Shown one piece after another: positions 31,701 to 43,647 of a stretch of DNA of 64,000 bases. The position numbers and the translations under genes are program-made. The DNA is from Cafeteria roenbergensis (Eukaryota > Sar > Bigyra > Bicosoecida > Cafeteriaceae): positions 868,001 to 932,000 of the forward strand of contig VLTN01000004.1 in the NCBI GenBank assembly GCA_008330645.1. Reading direction: 5' to 3'. Positions within the stretch are counted from its first letter, which is position 1. The number at the start of each line of letters is the position of its first letter. A model generated the notes under the pieces. It ran no database searches and had not been told where the DNA came from. It saw nothing but the letters and a program-made list of their open reading frames with translations.

Positions 31701-31971
31701 TGCCGCCCCCAAGGCTGAGGCCGAGGCTGCTGCCCCCAAGGCCGAGGCTGAGGCCGAGGCTGCCGCCCCCAAGGCCGAGGCTGAGGCCGAGGCTGCTGCC
31801 CCCAAGGCCGAGGCTGCCGCCCCCAAGGCCGAGGCTGAGGCCGAGGCTGCTGCCCCCAAGGCCGAGGCTGAGGCCGAGGCTGCCGCCCCCAAGGCCGAGG
31901 CTGAGGCCGAGGCTGCTGCCCCCAAGGCCGAGGCTGAGGCCGAGTCCTCCAACGAGGCTTCGAACGAGTAG
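28726..31971 (+). CDS. Niban/FAM129-like PH-domain protein with a long Glu/Ala repeat tail (942 aa)
   Basis: Two exons, 28726-28953 and 29371-31971, phase 0. MGNAVPG starts with Gly2, a likely N-myristoylation site, as in animal Niban proteins. The splice completes a PH domain: ASGFVMKL then GEVRKNWKKRFMVVLNEAD, ending with WFIELENEEQLSSWEDALRF. The helical region that follows matches the Niban layout: EEEMLAFLANDAVEDTIMP, VIRPAVESSLSPVLEPILKL, and especially CKNAVFTFKRLITD, against NAVFTFEQLL that I recall from human Niban. After ~residue 580 the chain becomes Ala-rich, then ~260 residues of AEAEAEAAAPK repeats, ending SSNEASNE. Niban proteins are membrane-associated regulators of stress, translation and apoptosis in animals; a protist role is unknown. 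Family assignment is from remembered sequence and domain order. The 417-nt intron is the longest in the window. Confidence 0.75.
31160..31943 (+). repeat. 33-bp tandem repeat coding for AEAEAEAAAPK
   Basis: The core unit encodes lysine, alternating Ala-Glu and an AAAP turn. It is repeated over about 780 bp, with shorter and longer variants that differ by 12-bp (AEAE) steps. Third positions differ only at one C/T site (gctgctgcc versus gctgccgcc). Near-identity between units implies recent expansion. The repeat also keeps both other strand frames open, which creates long false ORFs. Confidence 0.92.
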
Positions 31972-32265
31972 GCTCTCTCCAGTTGTCTTGGTCCCTCGTC
32001 CGCAGACTCGGCTTGAGGAGCTGCTGCCACCAGAGGGGTGCCACCTGCAGTGCATGCGAGGCTGAAAGCCGGAATGCACCGTTTCAGCCGGTTAGCTTGA
32101 GTGGCCGGGCGCGATCACTTTGTTTCAATTGCGCTGCCATTTGACCATGTTGCGGTGCACAGCGCTGGCCCACACGCGCTGCCGCGAGTGCACGCGAACG
32201 CGCTGCTCTGCTCGGTCGTCTGACCCCGCCGTCCCGTGAACAAGCCGGACACCTCGGGTGCGAGG
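31972..32265. other. Intergenic between the Niban-like and WDR90-like genes
   Basis: A 294-bp stretch between two plus-strand genes, noticeably less GC-rich (for example cactttgtttcaattgc near 32116-32132). It should hold the 3' UTR of the Niban-like gene and the promoter of the next. No RNA gene is visible. Confidence 0.5.
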
Positions 32266-35200
32266 ATGAGCGCATCAGACAAATTCACAAATGTGCTAAA
32301 GGAGTGGCGCGTGCTCAAGCACGACTCACGAGCGCAGCGGAGTGGCACCAAGAACGACGTTGTGAGGCTGCCGCGGCGGCCGTTGACGCCCCTCGCCAGT
32401 TGAGCGCGTCCCGCCCGCGTCGATGTCACGCCGAGCTGCCATCCCTGCCTCCCCCTTCACTGCAGGATGCCATGATTTCAAGGCCCATTTGTCGCTTGTT
32501 GGGCAAGGCTTCCTTTGTCCGGATTCCTGGCGCCAAAGCCAAACGGCAGTAAGACCACTTGCAGGCCGGTCGCTGCCAGCCTCCGTCGTCGCCGAATCGT
32601 CCCCGAGCGCACCTCCAGCTTGCGCTGCTTCTTCGCCCATGGTGATGCTCGCGCAGAGCGAGCGGGGCTGCGCATGCGGCGCTCGCAAGCCGGTTTCTAT
32701 ACGTCCAAATGCGCAAGGTGAAGGAGCACGCCGCAAATTTTCATTTGGACCTGCTGCTCGACGACCATAGCGTTGTCCGGCTCGCCTTCTCAACACGATA
32801 CGCATCATTTCGCGTGCGCCAGGGCCGCCTGGTGGAAGTCCCACTGCAGTGAGACCAGGAGCAGACGCGCACTTGAAAGCATGAGAATCCGGCGCGCGAG
32901 CAGTCTGCCTCCTCGCTCCACTGACTGCCCCCTCCTGTGACGTTGGGACTCTGAGCGCAGTCTTTCATTGCAGTGGACGGTGCTCGGCGTCGACCTTGTC
33001 CAGCTTGTGCGCGGTTGCAGCAGCCGAGCCCCGGTTGCGGTAGTTGCCGCGGAATTCAGCGGAGGCATGGCGCTCCGTGGGATGGCGCTCGCGGACAGGT
33101 GCTGGACTGCTGCCGTGAGCATGGTTGAGGTCGCTGCGTGCCACACAGTGGCAAGCGCGGCTCGCTCGTCCGCATCGCAACACTGGGTTGCCGGGCCATG
33201 CACACGCGCGCTGCTGCTCACGTTTCCTCCATCCCCCCCCCCCCCTCTGCCCTTTCCTGTCTTTTGCCTCCGTCTGTTCTGCCCCAGACCATGCCAAAGG
33301 AGCTGGAGTTTCCCGTGTCTCGGCGTGCCGCGTCCTGGGCTGACCATTTCGCCTTCGTTTGGACGCCCGAGGTGCCTCGCGGCGCCCCCTCCGACCCTTG
33401 TGCGGTTTCGGCTGGCTTGGGACACCCGGAGCTTGCCCCGGTGGCTGCGGTGGCGGCAGCGCCCTTCGTTGGCGACGGCTCCCGTCCAAGCAGCGAGGGG
33501 CCAGCCGGGGCCAAGCTTGCTGCAGCTGCTTCGGCTGCGGGCGCCGATGGCCACGTGTCCCCGAGTGCGGCGCTCATTGAGCGAGCCACTGCCGCTGCGC
33601 TTGGCCTCTCGGCCTCCAGGATGCCCCCCTCGCCTGCGGCTGCTGCAGGCGGGGCTGCCCTCGACGGCTCCGCTGACTGCGACGGCGAGGCAGCGCTCGG
33701 CGACGAGGACGCCCTCCTAGCCGCCGCGGAGAGCGCTGTGGCGTCGTTCCGGCCGTCCGTCACCGACGAGGGCGAGCTTGACGGCGGCTTCGCCACAGGC
33801 GTCGCAAGCGGCGGCGTCAGCGGCGGCGGGTGGGTCGGCTTCGGCGTCGATGCGCCGTCGTCCGTGTCATCGCTCCCCACCAGGTCTGGGGTTGCGTGCA
33901 GACGGGGCCGGCGGGGCGCGTCTCCCAAGGGTTATGGGCCAGGCGGCCCCGGCCCTGTGGACGCCTCTTGCGACCCGGGGGAGCCCGACAGGCCGCCAAG
34001 CGTCGCGCGTTCTGCCCTCTCAGCGGCGTCGTCGCGCACGCGCGGCTTGGGGCGGGCGCGCAGCCCGGTGGCCCAGGGGGCTGGCCATGTGCCCGCTCCC
34101 GCCCGCCAGTCGTCGCACTCCAGCCCTGTGTCCCCGCGGTCCCGGGGCCGTCTCGCGGTGGCGGGGTTCAGGGCGGCCGCTCATACCTCCTCTGCATCGG
34201 CGCTGCCCGCCGCGACGGAGCAGCATGCCGCCCAGAGGCAGTGGCCCGGCGCGCCCCGAACCAGCCGCTCCGCGGCGGACGGCGTTGCCGCGGGGCCTGG
34301 CTCGGGCTCGGGCGGGCTCCACCGCGCCGGTGCCGGCTGCGACTCGTTGCCACACGTAGGTGTGGCGGACCAGAGCGGCGGCTCCCTGAGCCCTCTTGGG
34401 GAGGCGGGAGGGCACTCGGACGGGGAAAACTGGACTGGCGACGACGGCCAAGACAGCGCGGACAGCCTTGACACGCCTGTGGCCAGGGAGGACAGGTTCA
34501 GCGGGCCGCCTCTGACCGACGGGGGGGTTGGCGGCCGCGGGGGCGAGCTGCGCAGTCCAGAGCGAGGGCGGGCGGAGGACGCGAGCCAGCCCGCCGGTGG
34601 CGACGCCGGCGCTGGAAAGGGCCGGGCGCAGCTGCGCGGGAGCGACGCCAAGGCTTCCGACGGCGAGGCGGGCGCGAAGAGCGGGAGCGGAGCGGCCTTC
34701 GGCTCAGCCGGCGCCGCTCCCCAAGGGGGGCCTGCCGCCTCGCCTGTGGTGCTCCCGGGGCTCTCTGCCGGGGAGCTCGTCGCCGTGGCGGCAGTGGGGG
34801 CGTCCAGGCCCGGCCAGCTTGCCTGGCTCGCCGGGTCCAACGAGGTGCTGCTTCCGGCAGGCCGCACGGTCCTAGCACTCCAGCCAGCCGGCGACGAGCA
34901 GGGCGCCGGTGGCGATGGCGGCGGCTGCACCATCGACTCCCAGCGCTGCTTCCAGGGCTGCTCTGCTGACGTGGTGGCGCTGGCTGTGTCGCCCTCGGGC
35001 CAGTTGCTTGCTGCGCTGGCAGAGCCACCACGGGCGGGCGATGGCGACTCCGCTGCGGGCGAGGCGACGGCGCAGCAGTCCAAGACAGTTGAGCTCAGGC
35101 TGTGGAGCGCCGCGGACGGCACGACGCTCGGGCACATCGACACGGGGCTGGCCGCGGCCGGCACCGTCGCCTGGTCGGCGGACGGCCGCCTGATTGCGGT

Positions 35201-38200
35201 GCACGGCAGCGACGCCACCGGCCGGTCGCTGATGCTGGTGTGGTCAGCCGTCGCGCTCGTGCAGGGCCCGGCAGAGGCGCTGCTCATCGCGCAGGATCGG
35301 CAAGACAGAGCCGTTGCGGCGTTCGAGGCAACGAGAGCATCGCTTGCCCCCACGATGAGCGGCGCGGAGGGCGCAGCGGCGTGCGCGGCATCAGGGCCTC
35401 CCGGGCGCGGCCGTGCTGCTCGCGCCAGCGGCTCGCCGACCACGACCCCGATTGCCTCGCCAGAAGGCCCGGACCTTGTCCCCACGCGGGAGCTTGTGAC
35501 GGCGCTGGAGCAAGAGGGCCCGGGCTTCCTGGCGGCGCTGCGCGACCTCACGTACCCCTGCGCGGTTCCTCGCACCGGGTCGTCCGCGGGCCGGGGCAGC
35601 CGACAGGTCACCGCCAGCGTGCGCCGCTCCGCCCCTCTCATGCCCCTCGTGGCCAGGCAGAGCGCCGACGCCGACGTCCGCCGCGTGAGGTTCAGCCCCT
35701 TCGCCGCGGACGCCTTTCTCTCTTGCGGCTTCGAGTCGCTCCGGGTGGGGAGGGTGCGGCGCGGCCACACGCCCACCAAGGCCGCGTGCCTGGGGCGCTT
35801 TGGGAGGGGCGTCACCATCCTGGACGCTGTCTGGGCCAGCTCCGCAGGTGTGGTGCCCCCCTCTGGAGCGGAGCTTCGCCGTCGCAAGTCTGCCGCGCGC
35901 TCCGCCCTGGCCACCGCCGCTGTCGCGCCCCAGGCTGCCCCCGAGCTGTGCTTGGTGGCGGGGTCGTCCGCCGGCGCAATCCTGGTCGTTGGGGCGCGCA
36001 GCCTCACCGTGCTCGTGGCGCTGGGAGCCCACACCGCCGCCGTCACCAGCGTCAGCGTGACCAAGGGCTACGTCTGCACGTCCTCCCTGGATGGGTTCAT
36101 CAAGGTGTGGCCCCGCACGCTCACAGAAGGCAGCTCCGCGCTGGTCGAGGCGCGCTACGGGGCGTCCGTGGCAGGGGCGGCGCCTTCAGGCGACGGCCTC
36201 TCCATCGCGGCGGCCACTCGGGAGGGCTCCGTGGGCATGTTGGACCTGCGGGGCCGAAGCCACGTCACCCTCCGGCGGGCGCACACTGCTGCTGTGACGT
36301 CTCTCAGCGTGCGCGGGTCTCGCCCTGTGCTGGCCGACGACGACTGGCAGCGCTTGCTCAGTGGGGACGCCTCTCCGGCCAGCATCCGGCCAGTGCACTG
36401 GGACTGCTCGGAGTCAGCCATCGCCACGGCGTCGGCAGACGGCACCGTTCGCGTGTGGGACCCGGTGACTCTTGCGCCCATCATGGAGGTCGCTGCGTCT
36501 CGTGACGACGGCGAGGCCGAAGTCGGGGGCAAGGCTGCCTCTGCCGACGAGGCCATCTGCGTGGCTTGGCGCCCGCCCACAGCTGTGCCGGCATCCGTGT
36601 GGGACCGGCTGCTCGGCGCAGCCCCGGGTGCGGAGCCCGGAGAGGGTGAATCCACCCCCGATCATGGACCTCGCAACGGTAGCCGAGGAGAGGATGGCAA
36701 CGACGGCGACGGCGACGGCGACGGCGACGTGGCATGGCGGGTGGCCCTGGAGGGGGACGTGGAGCTCGCCGCCGGCTTCCAGAGCGGGACCGTGCGCGTG
36801 TACCACGCCGGAAGTAACGCCTTGGTGGCCGAGCACCGCCCCCACCTGGCCCCCGTGCTCGCGCTGGCGTTTGCGGGGACGGCAAGCAGGCCCGGCGGCC
36901 GGCCAGCGGGGGCGCTGCTCTTTACCGCAGCGGCCGACGGGGTGGTGTGGGCGCTGGATGCCTGCAGGCTGTACGCGCCTCTGCGCCGCATCGCAGAGGC
37001 GTTCACCGTCCCCCGCCAGCTCACGCCGCACGTGGCGATCGCTGCCTCTGCGACGACGGCGCGCGTGGCCATCTCGTGGTCCGACCCGGCCGACGGGCGA
37101 GGTGGCAGCGCGGACAGGGTCTTGGTTGTCGACGCAGTCACGCTGGCCACTGAGACCGTGCTTGGCCTCCCGGCGGATGTGGAGGCGCCCCTTACCGGCG
37201 CCTTCAGCGCTGCAGCGACGGCAGTCAAGCGGGAGGCAGCGTCCGCCGACCCGGCAGAGCTCGCTGCAATCGTGCGCCGCGGAACGGGCGGCGACGGCCC
37301 ATGGCGACCGGCCAGGCAGTGGGACGCCGAGCTGCCCAAGCCGACGGGGGCGGACGGCCGGCCCCGCCAGTCCCCGGCCGAGGCAGCCGCTGCAGAGGCG
37401 CTGCGACGGCAGCGAGTGGCAGCTGGGGCGTCGGCCTCGGCACCGATGGCGGGAGCTATCGCACTGGCGTCGCGCTCAGACAGCCGCGCTGGCGCGCCAT
37501 CCGGAATCGCCTCGCTTGTCGTTGCGCCGGCAGCTGGTGCGTCGTCCGGTCGCGACGAGCGCGTGATCGGGGTGAGCCTCGGCGGTGCGCTGGTCGCGTG
37601 GTCTCTTGGGGCGTCCGAGGGGCACGCCGACGTCATCCAGGGGACGCATCGCGACGGCACAGGCACCGTTGCCGCGAGCTGGGACGGCAGGCTCGTGGCC
37701 ACTGGCGGGGCAGACGGCTGCATTCGCGTCTGGGACGGTGTGCTGGCCGCGTCTGCCTCCAGCCACCCCGTCATGGCCCCGCTTCGGGGTCCCCATGGAG
37801 CCGCCGTGACTGCTGTGGCGTTCATCGACGGCCCCGCAGCCAGCGTTGCCAGCGGCAGCGCTTCGGTCGCCGGCCTGGTGTCGGGATCAGCCGATGGCAG
37901 CCTGGCGCTCTGGCACCTGGAGCGGGGGGACTCGACCCAGGCGACCGGCGGGCTAGCTGGGGCGTGGGTGCTTCCAGTGGCGTCAAGCGGCGGCGAGCTG
38001 CAGGGCCCGGCCGCCGCCCTGGGCGTGCCGGCCGGGTACGCACCCAGCGACGGGCCACTGGGGGACGCGGGCTATGGCGTGGCCGACGAGGACTGCAGCG
38101 TTGACGACGGCGATGGTGCCGACGAGGAGGAGGATGGCGACGACTGCGGGAGCGGTGGCTTGGAGGAGGACTCGACGTTTGATCGATGGGCCAGAGGCAC

Positions 38201-41200
38201 CGATGTTGGCGCTCAGCGCAGTTCCAATGTGCGGGCAGACGTGCCTCTCCTGGACGTGAGAGGCGCCGCGACGGCCGTGCCTCGCATCGAGTGCGGTACC
38301 GAGGGCGACCAGGGCAAGGCATCGCCCCCCCGACGGAGCGGTGTTGACGGGCGCGGCCGCGCAGCTGCCACCACTCCCGGAACGCAGCCTGTGATGCTGG
38401 GGAGCGTGCCCCGCCCGTCGTCCAGCGGCAGCCTCTCCCGCTCGCCGGCCTTCACCACGCTTCCGCGCGTGGAGACGGCGGCTGCCAAGGGCGCAGCGAG
38501 CTCAGAGCACTCGCGCGGCAGCGAGAGCGACGGCGGCGACTCAGCCGCCGCCGACAAGATGCCCCGTGTGGGCACGGCGGAGCAGCTGACTCCGCCCCGC
38601 CGCTCGTCCAGCGACGTTCGTGAGGCCCTGCAGCGCGCGCTGCTGGAGACACAGAGCCCGGCGGCCCGCCGCGGCGGCTCTGCCTTTGGCGGCGGCGAGG
38701 AAGACCTGGACGACGCGGAGGAGGCTCGGCGCCCAGTGGACGCCGCCGTCGGGCCCGCGGCCGCTGCTTCCCCGCCCGCTCTGCCGTCCGCCCTTCGGTC
38801 CGCCTCGCGGCGCTCCGTCCTCCCCGCTGCCGCGGCCACCTTCGCTGACGTGCTCGGGCCCGCCGGCATCGTGCCGGCCCCCGCGCCCAAGCGGCGGGTG
38901 CGCGCGTGCGACTCGTCAACCGTGCTGCCTCTGGACAGGGTGCTGGGCCCCGCGGGCGAGGGCACGCCTGCGGCCGTGTGGCGTCCAGACGCCGGGTACG
39001 TGGCGTTTGCCGCCGCCTCGAGACTCGTTGTGGACGACGTGGCCACGGGCGGCCAGCGGCCCGTTGACGCTGCGGCCGCCGCTCTCGCGGCGGAGCGGCG
39101 CGGGTGCGGCTTCGTGGACCCAGACGACCCAGCAGGGGGCAGCGCCGCTGCTCGAGCCAGGCTTGCGCGTCGGTGGGGCAGGGGCCGCGCCGTTCAGGCG
39201 TTTGCAGCGGCTGCTGCTCCCGCGCTCGGCGACGGCCTGGAGGGCGGGGGCGCCTTGCCCCGCATGGAGGTGCTGGCCGCAGCTGTTGGGGACGGCTGCG
39301 GAATCGCGCGGGTGGTGCTGACGCTGCGCCTGTGGGACCCCGACGCCAGGGACTGGCGACACCTCGATGCAGGGGCGCTCGCCTTCGAGACGGAGTTGGA
39401 AACCGGATTTGCGACCACCGAGAAGCCTCCAGCAGGATGGGCGCTGCAGGAGGACGGCGAGGCGGAGGGCGGGGGGCAGGGCGGAGCCGGCCGCCGCGGC
39501 TTGGACGTGAGTGGCGGGGAGGGTGCGTCAGCCTGGCCCCACGGCGGTCCTGGTGACAGGCCTGGCGGGGTCGGAGTCGACTCGAGGCTTCCGCGAGGCG
39601 GCGGCGCCGCCGCCGCTGCCGCCGGTGCAATGGGGGCACGCTCCAGAGCGGCCTCGGTGCTCAGCAAGTCCGCTGCGTCGGCCACCTCGACCGTCGCCTC
39701 CACGCTCAGCTCCAGCCGCGCGGGCCCCGCCGTGGCCGCTGTTCCCAGCGCGGTGCGTGCGCTGGCCATCAGCCCCGACGGTGCCCGCCTGGCCGCCGTG
39801 GCAGAGGATCCCTTCGCCGTGGCCAGCGCGCGTGAGGCCGGCGACGCAACTGCGGCCGCTCTGACAGCGTCCGCCGTGCGTGCCGGGTCGTCGGCGTTTG
39901 TGCTGGCTGTGTGGGACCTGCGGCCAGCACTTGCCGCTGCTCTGGCGTCCGCGCCCAGCGCGCTGCTCGGCGGCGGAGTCGCCGCAGAGGCGGCGCGTCT
40001 CCGTTTCGCGCAGCCTTGTAGGCGGGAGGGGGGCGTTCCGGGCGCGGCGTGGCTGCCGGCGGGTCAGTCGGTCACGCGGCCGGCGGTTTCGCCAGCCGCC
40101 ATCGCCAAAGCGGCCAAGTCTGCGCAGGTCACTGGCGCGGCCGCAGCCGCGGGTGCGAGCGCGGGCGAGCCGGAGGGTGACCCTGTGGCCCCGTGCACCT
40201 TCAACACGGCTGTGTGGGCGAGCGACTCCGTGCTGGCTCTGAGCGGGCCCGGTGGGCTCTGGGCGGCCACGCTCGCGGAGCCGAGCGAGGCGTCTGGCCT
40301 TGATCGCGCCGACGGCACCGCTGCTGCCGGCTTGCGCTTGGCGAGTGGCATCGAGCGGCTGGAGCTGTCCGTGGGGCGGGCGCTGTCGTCCGCAGACGTC
40401 GCTGGCGCAGCTGCCGCGGACCGGCCCCGCGCCGCTGGCGCGTCGGCCGGAGGGTCGCTGCTGCTGCCTGAGCACTCGCTCACCTGCCTCGCGGCTCTGC
40501 CTGAAGCAGGCGTTGTGGCGGCGGGCGATTCGGCGGGAGCAGTGTGGGTGTTTGCCACGGAGGGGGCCGCTGATGCAGACGGCAGGTCCCAGGCCACGAG
40601 CTGGCGGCGACGCGCCCAGCGTCCAGCGGAGGGGGGCGCGGCGCTGCGGCCCGTCGCGCGCTCCGCGCTACGGTGGCCCGCGCCGGCTCACCCGTGGCAG
40701 CGCGACCTGCCCCGGCCGCGGGGTCCCGCTGACGCCGTCACGCTGGCGTCCGGCCGGTCCCAGGCCGGGCCGGGCGTGGCCGAGGGCGTCACTGCGCTGC
40801 ACATCAGTGCGGACTCGTGGGCAGGGGCGTCGGCCGGTGCGCTGCTGCTCTGCGCGGGGTCGTCCTCTGGAACCGTCGGTCTGTTCCGGGGGCTGTCATC
40901 GCTCGGGGCGGCAGCAGGCGCAGCCACTGCGACCGCGGTGTCCGGTGCGCTGCTCGGGGACGCGCCCGTGCGGTCCGTGACGCTGGCCGGGGCGGACGCA
41001 GTCGTCTCGACCGGCAGCGGAAGCGTGTGGTGCGTCAGCCTGCCGCGCGGCGCTGTGCTGACGGACGCCTCCGCCGGCGCAGACTCCGTTTGCGTCCCCT
41101 TGGACGACGAGTCCACGCCAGACCCGGAGCTCTACGGGCCCCTGTGTGACGCCGAGGACGTGCCGCCGCCTGCACGACTGCTCAGCGGGTCCTCCTCGTC

Positions 41201-43457
41201 CATCCGAGCACTTGCTGTGGCCCCCAGGCCCGTGGCGGCGCACGACGGCGCGTCGCCCACGTTCGCCGAGTGCGCCATCACCGTGGCTTGCACTGACAGC
41301 GAGGCAGGCCGCGCATCAGGGAGCCCCAACGGGGCGGTGCGGGAGTGGCGAGCCGGGGACTGGGCTGCGGGTGACGACGTTGTGCCGGTTGCCCCGGGCG
41401 CCGCCGCGCACGTGACTGCGATGGCCGTGCCCCCACCCGCCCAGGCAGCGTCCAATGTCTCCGCGGCAGCGCTCGCGGCGCTTGGCTCCGTTCCGGAGCC
41501 GCGCCACGGCGTGGTTGCAGGGTGCGTTGCTCTGGGGATGTCGGACGGGGAGCTTCGCACCGTGCGGCCCAGCGGCTCTGCCGTGCCTGGGGCATGCTTT
41601 GCTCTCTTCGGGTGCAGGCGCGAGGCCGCTTGGCCCCCGCTGCCGCCAGCTCCCGAGGAGCCCAAGCCGCTGACCCGCCGCTCTGCCGCCCGCGCCTCCA
41701 GCCGCAAGAGCGCCCTTCCCTCCTTCAGGCGCCCCAGCGTCGACGTCCAGGCCAGCGCGGCAGCGGCCCTTCGCTCCGTCCCTGCCCGGCCCATCAACCA
41801 CGTTGCTCTCGCGTGCGGCGACCTCGACTGCTTCGCCGCCGCGGCGGCAGAGCCGTTCCCAGTGGCGGACCCGCCAGTCTCTGCCCGCCGCCACGGACGG
41901 CGAGGCGACGAGGCGGGCGCAGCCCCGCCGGCCATCCCTGCCCGTGACACCGACGGCGCCAAGGGCACGGCCGCCACTGCACGGAGCTCCGATATCGCGC
42001 CCAGGCCGCAGTCGTCGGCAGGCCGAGCCAGGCAGCAGGTGTCCAAAGGAAGCTTGCGCCGCACTCGCGCTGGGTCAACTGCCCCTCGTGGCCCGCGTGC
42101 GGGCGCTCCGTCCAGCAAGCGGCAGCAACGGCAGCAGCAGCTGCAACTGCAACAGCAGCATGAGAAGGAGCCGGGGAAGCCGCTGCCGGCGCGCATGCCC
42201 TCGCGGCGCCGGCTCCCCACCGCCGCGACGGTTCGCAGAGTGGTGGGCGAGCCCGACTCGGGCCAAGGCCCAAGCCTTCCCGCCTTCCGGCTCGCTGTTG
42301 CCGCTGCTGGCGCCAGCTGTGGCCCTGCCAGCGGCTCTGCCGGGCCGGCCAGCTCGGAGCGAGCCGCGCGCCGGCCGGTGTGGCCAAAGTCTGACAGAGA
42401 TGCGATCCGGGGCGCGGAGGCGTCGCTGGCCTCCGCCGACGTGGTGCTTGTGCCGCTGTGCCCGGCGGAGGACGAGGAGGGCACTGCCACGTGGTGCCAC
42501 GCCAGCGTGTCGCCCCCCCTGCCCGTGGCGGTCCCGCTGCCGGCAGGGTGCGATGTGCGCTCGGTCGCCTTCAGTCCGCGAGACCCCGGGCGGTTCGCCG
42601 TCGCCCTCGCTGACGGCACGGTGAGCGTGTGGCAGGCCGCTGTCGACGTTCTGCTGGCCCCGCCGCCTCCCTCCAAGGAGGGAAAGGCCATCGCAACGCG
42701 TGCCGAGGTGGCCGCGGCGGCTCAGGCCGCTCTCGCCCCCAAGCGCCGCCTTCGAGTGACGCCCGTGCTCGTGGCCACTGCCCGAGTGACGAACGAAGCT
42801 GCTCTGCCGGGTCCCTTCGTCGGATTCGTGCCGGACGCCCCAACGGACATCGTTGTTGCCTTCAGCCCCTCGGGCGCGTCACAGCAGGCTCGGCGCGCGA
42901 ACCGCAAGCGGGCGGGCCCGGATGAGGCCGCCGCTCTGCCGGGGCGCCTCGCTCAGTTCGACGCCGAGGCGGCGCGGTGGGTTGCGAGCGCGGGCGTGCC
43001 GGAGAGCCCGAGCTCCATGGCCGTGCTGCCACCCGTGCACACGCTGGCCCCTGCGTCGGCGGTGCAGGGCGCCGGCCCGGCCGTTGCCGCGGCGCTGGGC
43101 CCCGCTCACAGCATCCTGTGGGCTCGCGGCGCGGCCGCGGTGGGCACGGCCGGCGGAGGGCTGCTGCTGCTGGGCATGCAGAGCGAGGAGGACGACGCGG
43201 CGGGCGCTGGGGACCCGGTGGCGGCCCGGTTCGGGGCGGTGCTTGCGTCCGTTCGCGTGGGAGACGGCAGCCCTGTGACGCATGTCGCTGTGGGAGGGGC
43301 CCCTGACGCTGCGACTGCCTTCCCGACCTGCACGCCGCTTGCGCGGGACATCGGGCCAGAGGCAGGAGAGAGCGACGAGGGCGAGCTGCTGCTGCTGCGC
43401 CGGCGCGTCTCGCTGGTGGCGTGCTGCGGGTCTGTGGTGACGGCTTGGGGACTGTGA
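32266..43457 (+). CDS. WDR90: WDR90/POC16 homologue: CFAP20-type domain plus multiple WD40 propellers (~3564 aa)
   Basis: Five exons: 32266-32361, 32466-32548, 32657-32848, 32961-33114 and 33288-43457. Phases chain correctly (0, 2, 2, 0). The first four exons encode a CFAP20/DUF667-like domain: KFTNVLKEWRVLKHD, RLLGKASFVRIPGAK, SRFLYVQMRKVKE, NFHLDLLLDDHSVVRLAFS and LQWTVLGVDLVQLV. The domain leads into MALADRCWTAATMPKELEFPV, matching the junction I recall from human WDR90 (MPREMAFPVPKGESW). The last exon holds WD40 repeats, for example DGFIKVW (~36090), ADGTVRVWDPV (~36435), SGTVRVYHAG (~36785), GADGCIRVWDGV (~37707), SADGSLALWHLE (~37887), SAGAVWVFATEG (~40535) and ADGTVSVWQAA (~42612). DRVLGPAGEGTPAAVWRPDAG (~38935) recalls the inter-propeller signature. 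Long Ala/Ser-rich loops make it nearly twice the usual size. WDR90/POC16 is a centriole and basal-body wall protein. Low-GC codons in exons 1-4 hide them from simple ORF searches. Confidence 0.85.
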
Positions 43458-43647
43458 CTCGGCTGGCGGTCTCGCGCTGCGCCTTTGCATGATGATCGTT
43501 CGCGTTGCCCGACTGCCCTAGCCTTTGCAGAACCACTCACCACCTCAGCTGCCCTGCCGGCAGCGGAGCGCGGGCGCACCCAAGCGAGGCCAAGAGCCGG
43601 CACACGAAGGGGCGGGCCGTGCACGGGTATGCCGGGGGGCTGTCAAA

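Noticed and set aside
30636-32079. Long frames opposite and beside the Niban-like tail (Leu/Gly-, Pro/Arg- and Ser/Ala-rich)
   Set aside because: They are alternative readings of the 33-bp repeat. Only the plus frame continues from a PH domain and has a sensible stop.
33138-33290. ORF extension upstream of MPKELEFPV as the true N-terminus of the WD40 protein
   Set aside because: The stretch contains a pyrimidine tract ending CCCCAG directly before ACC-ATG, so it is intron. A donor at 33115 and upstream exons that rebuild a CFAP20-type domain fit better.
34181-36064. A 627-residue minus-strand frame inside the WDR90-like gene
   Set aside because: Ser/Pro/Ala-rich shadow of a well-supported WD40 coding frame.
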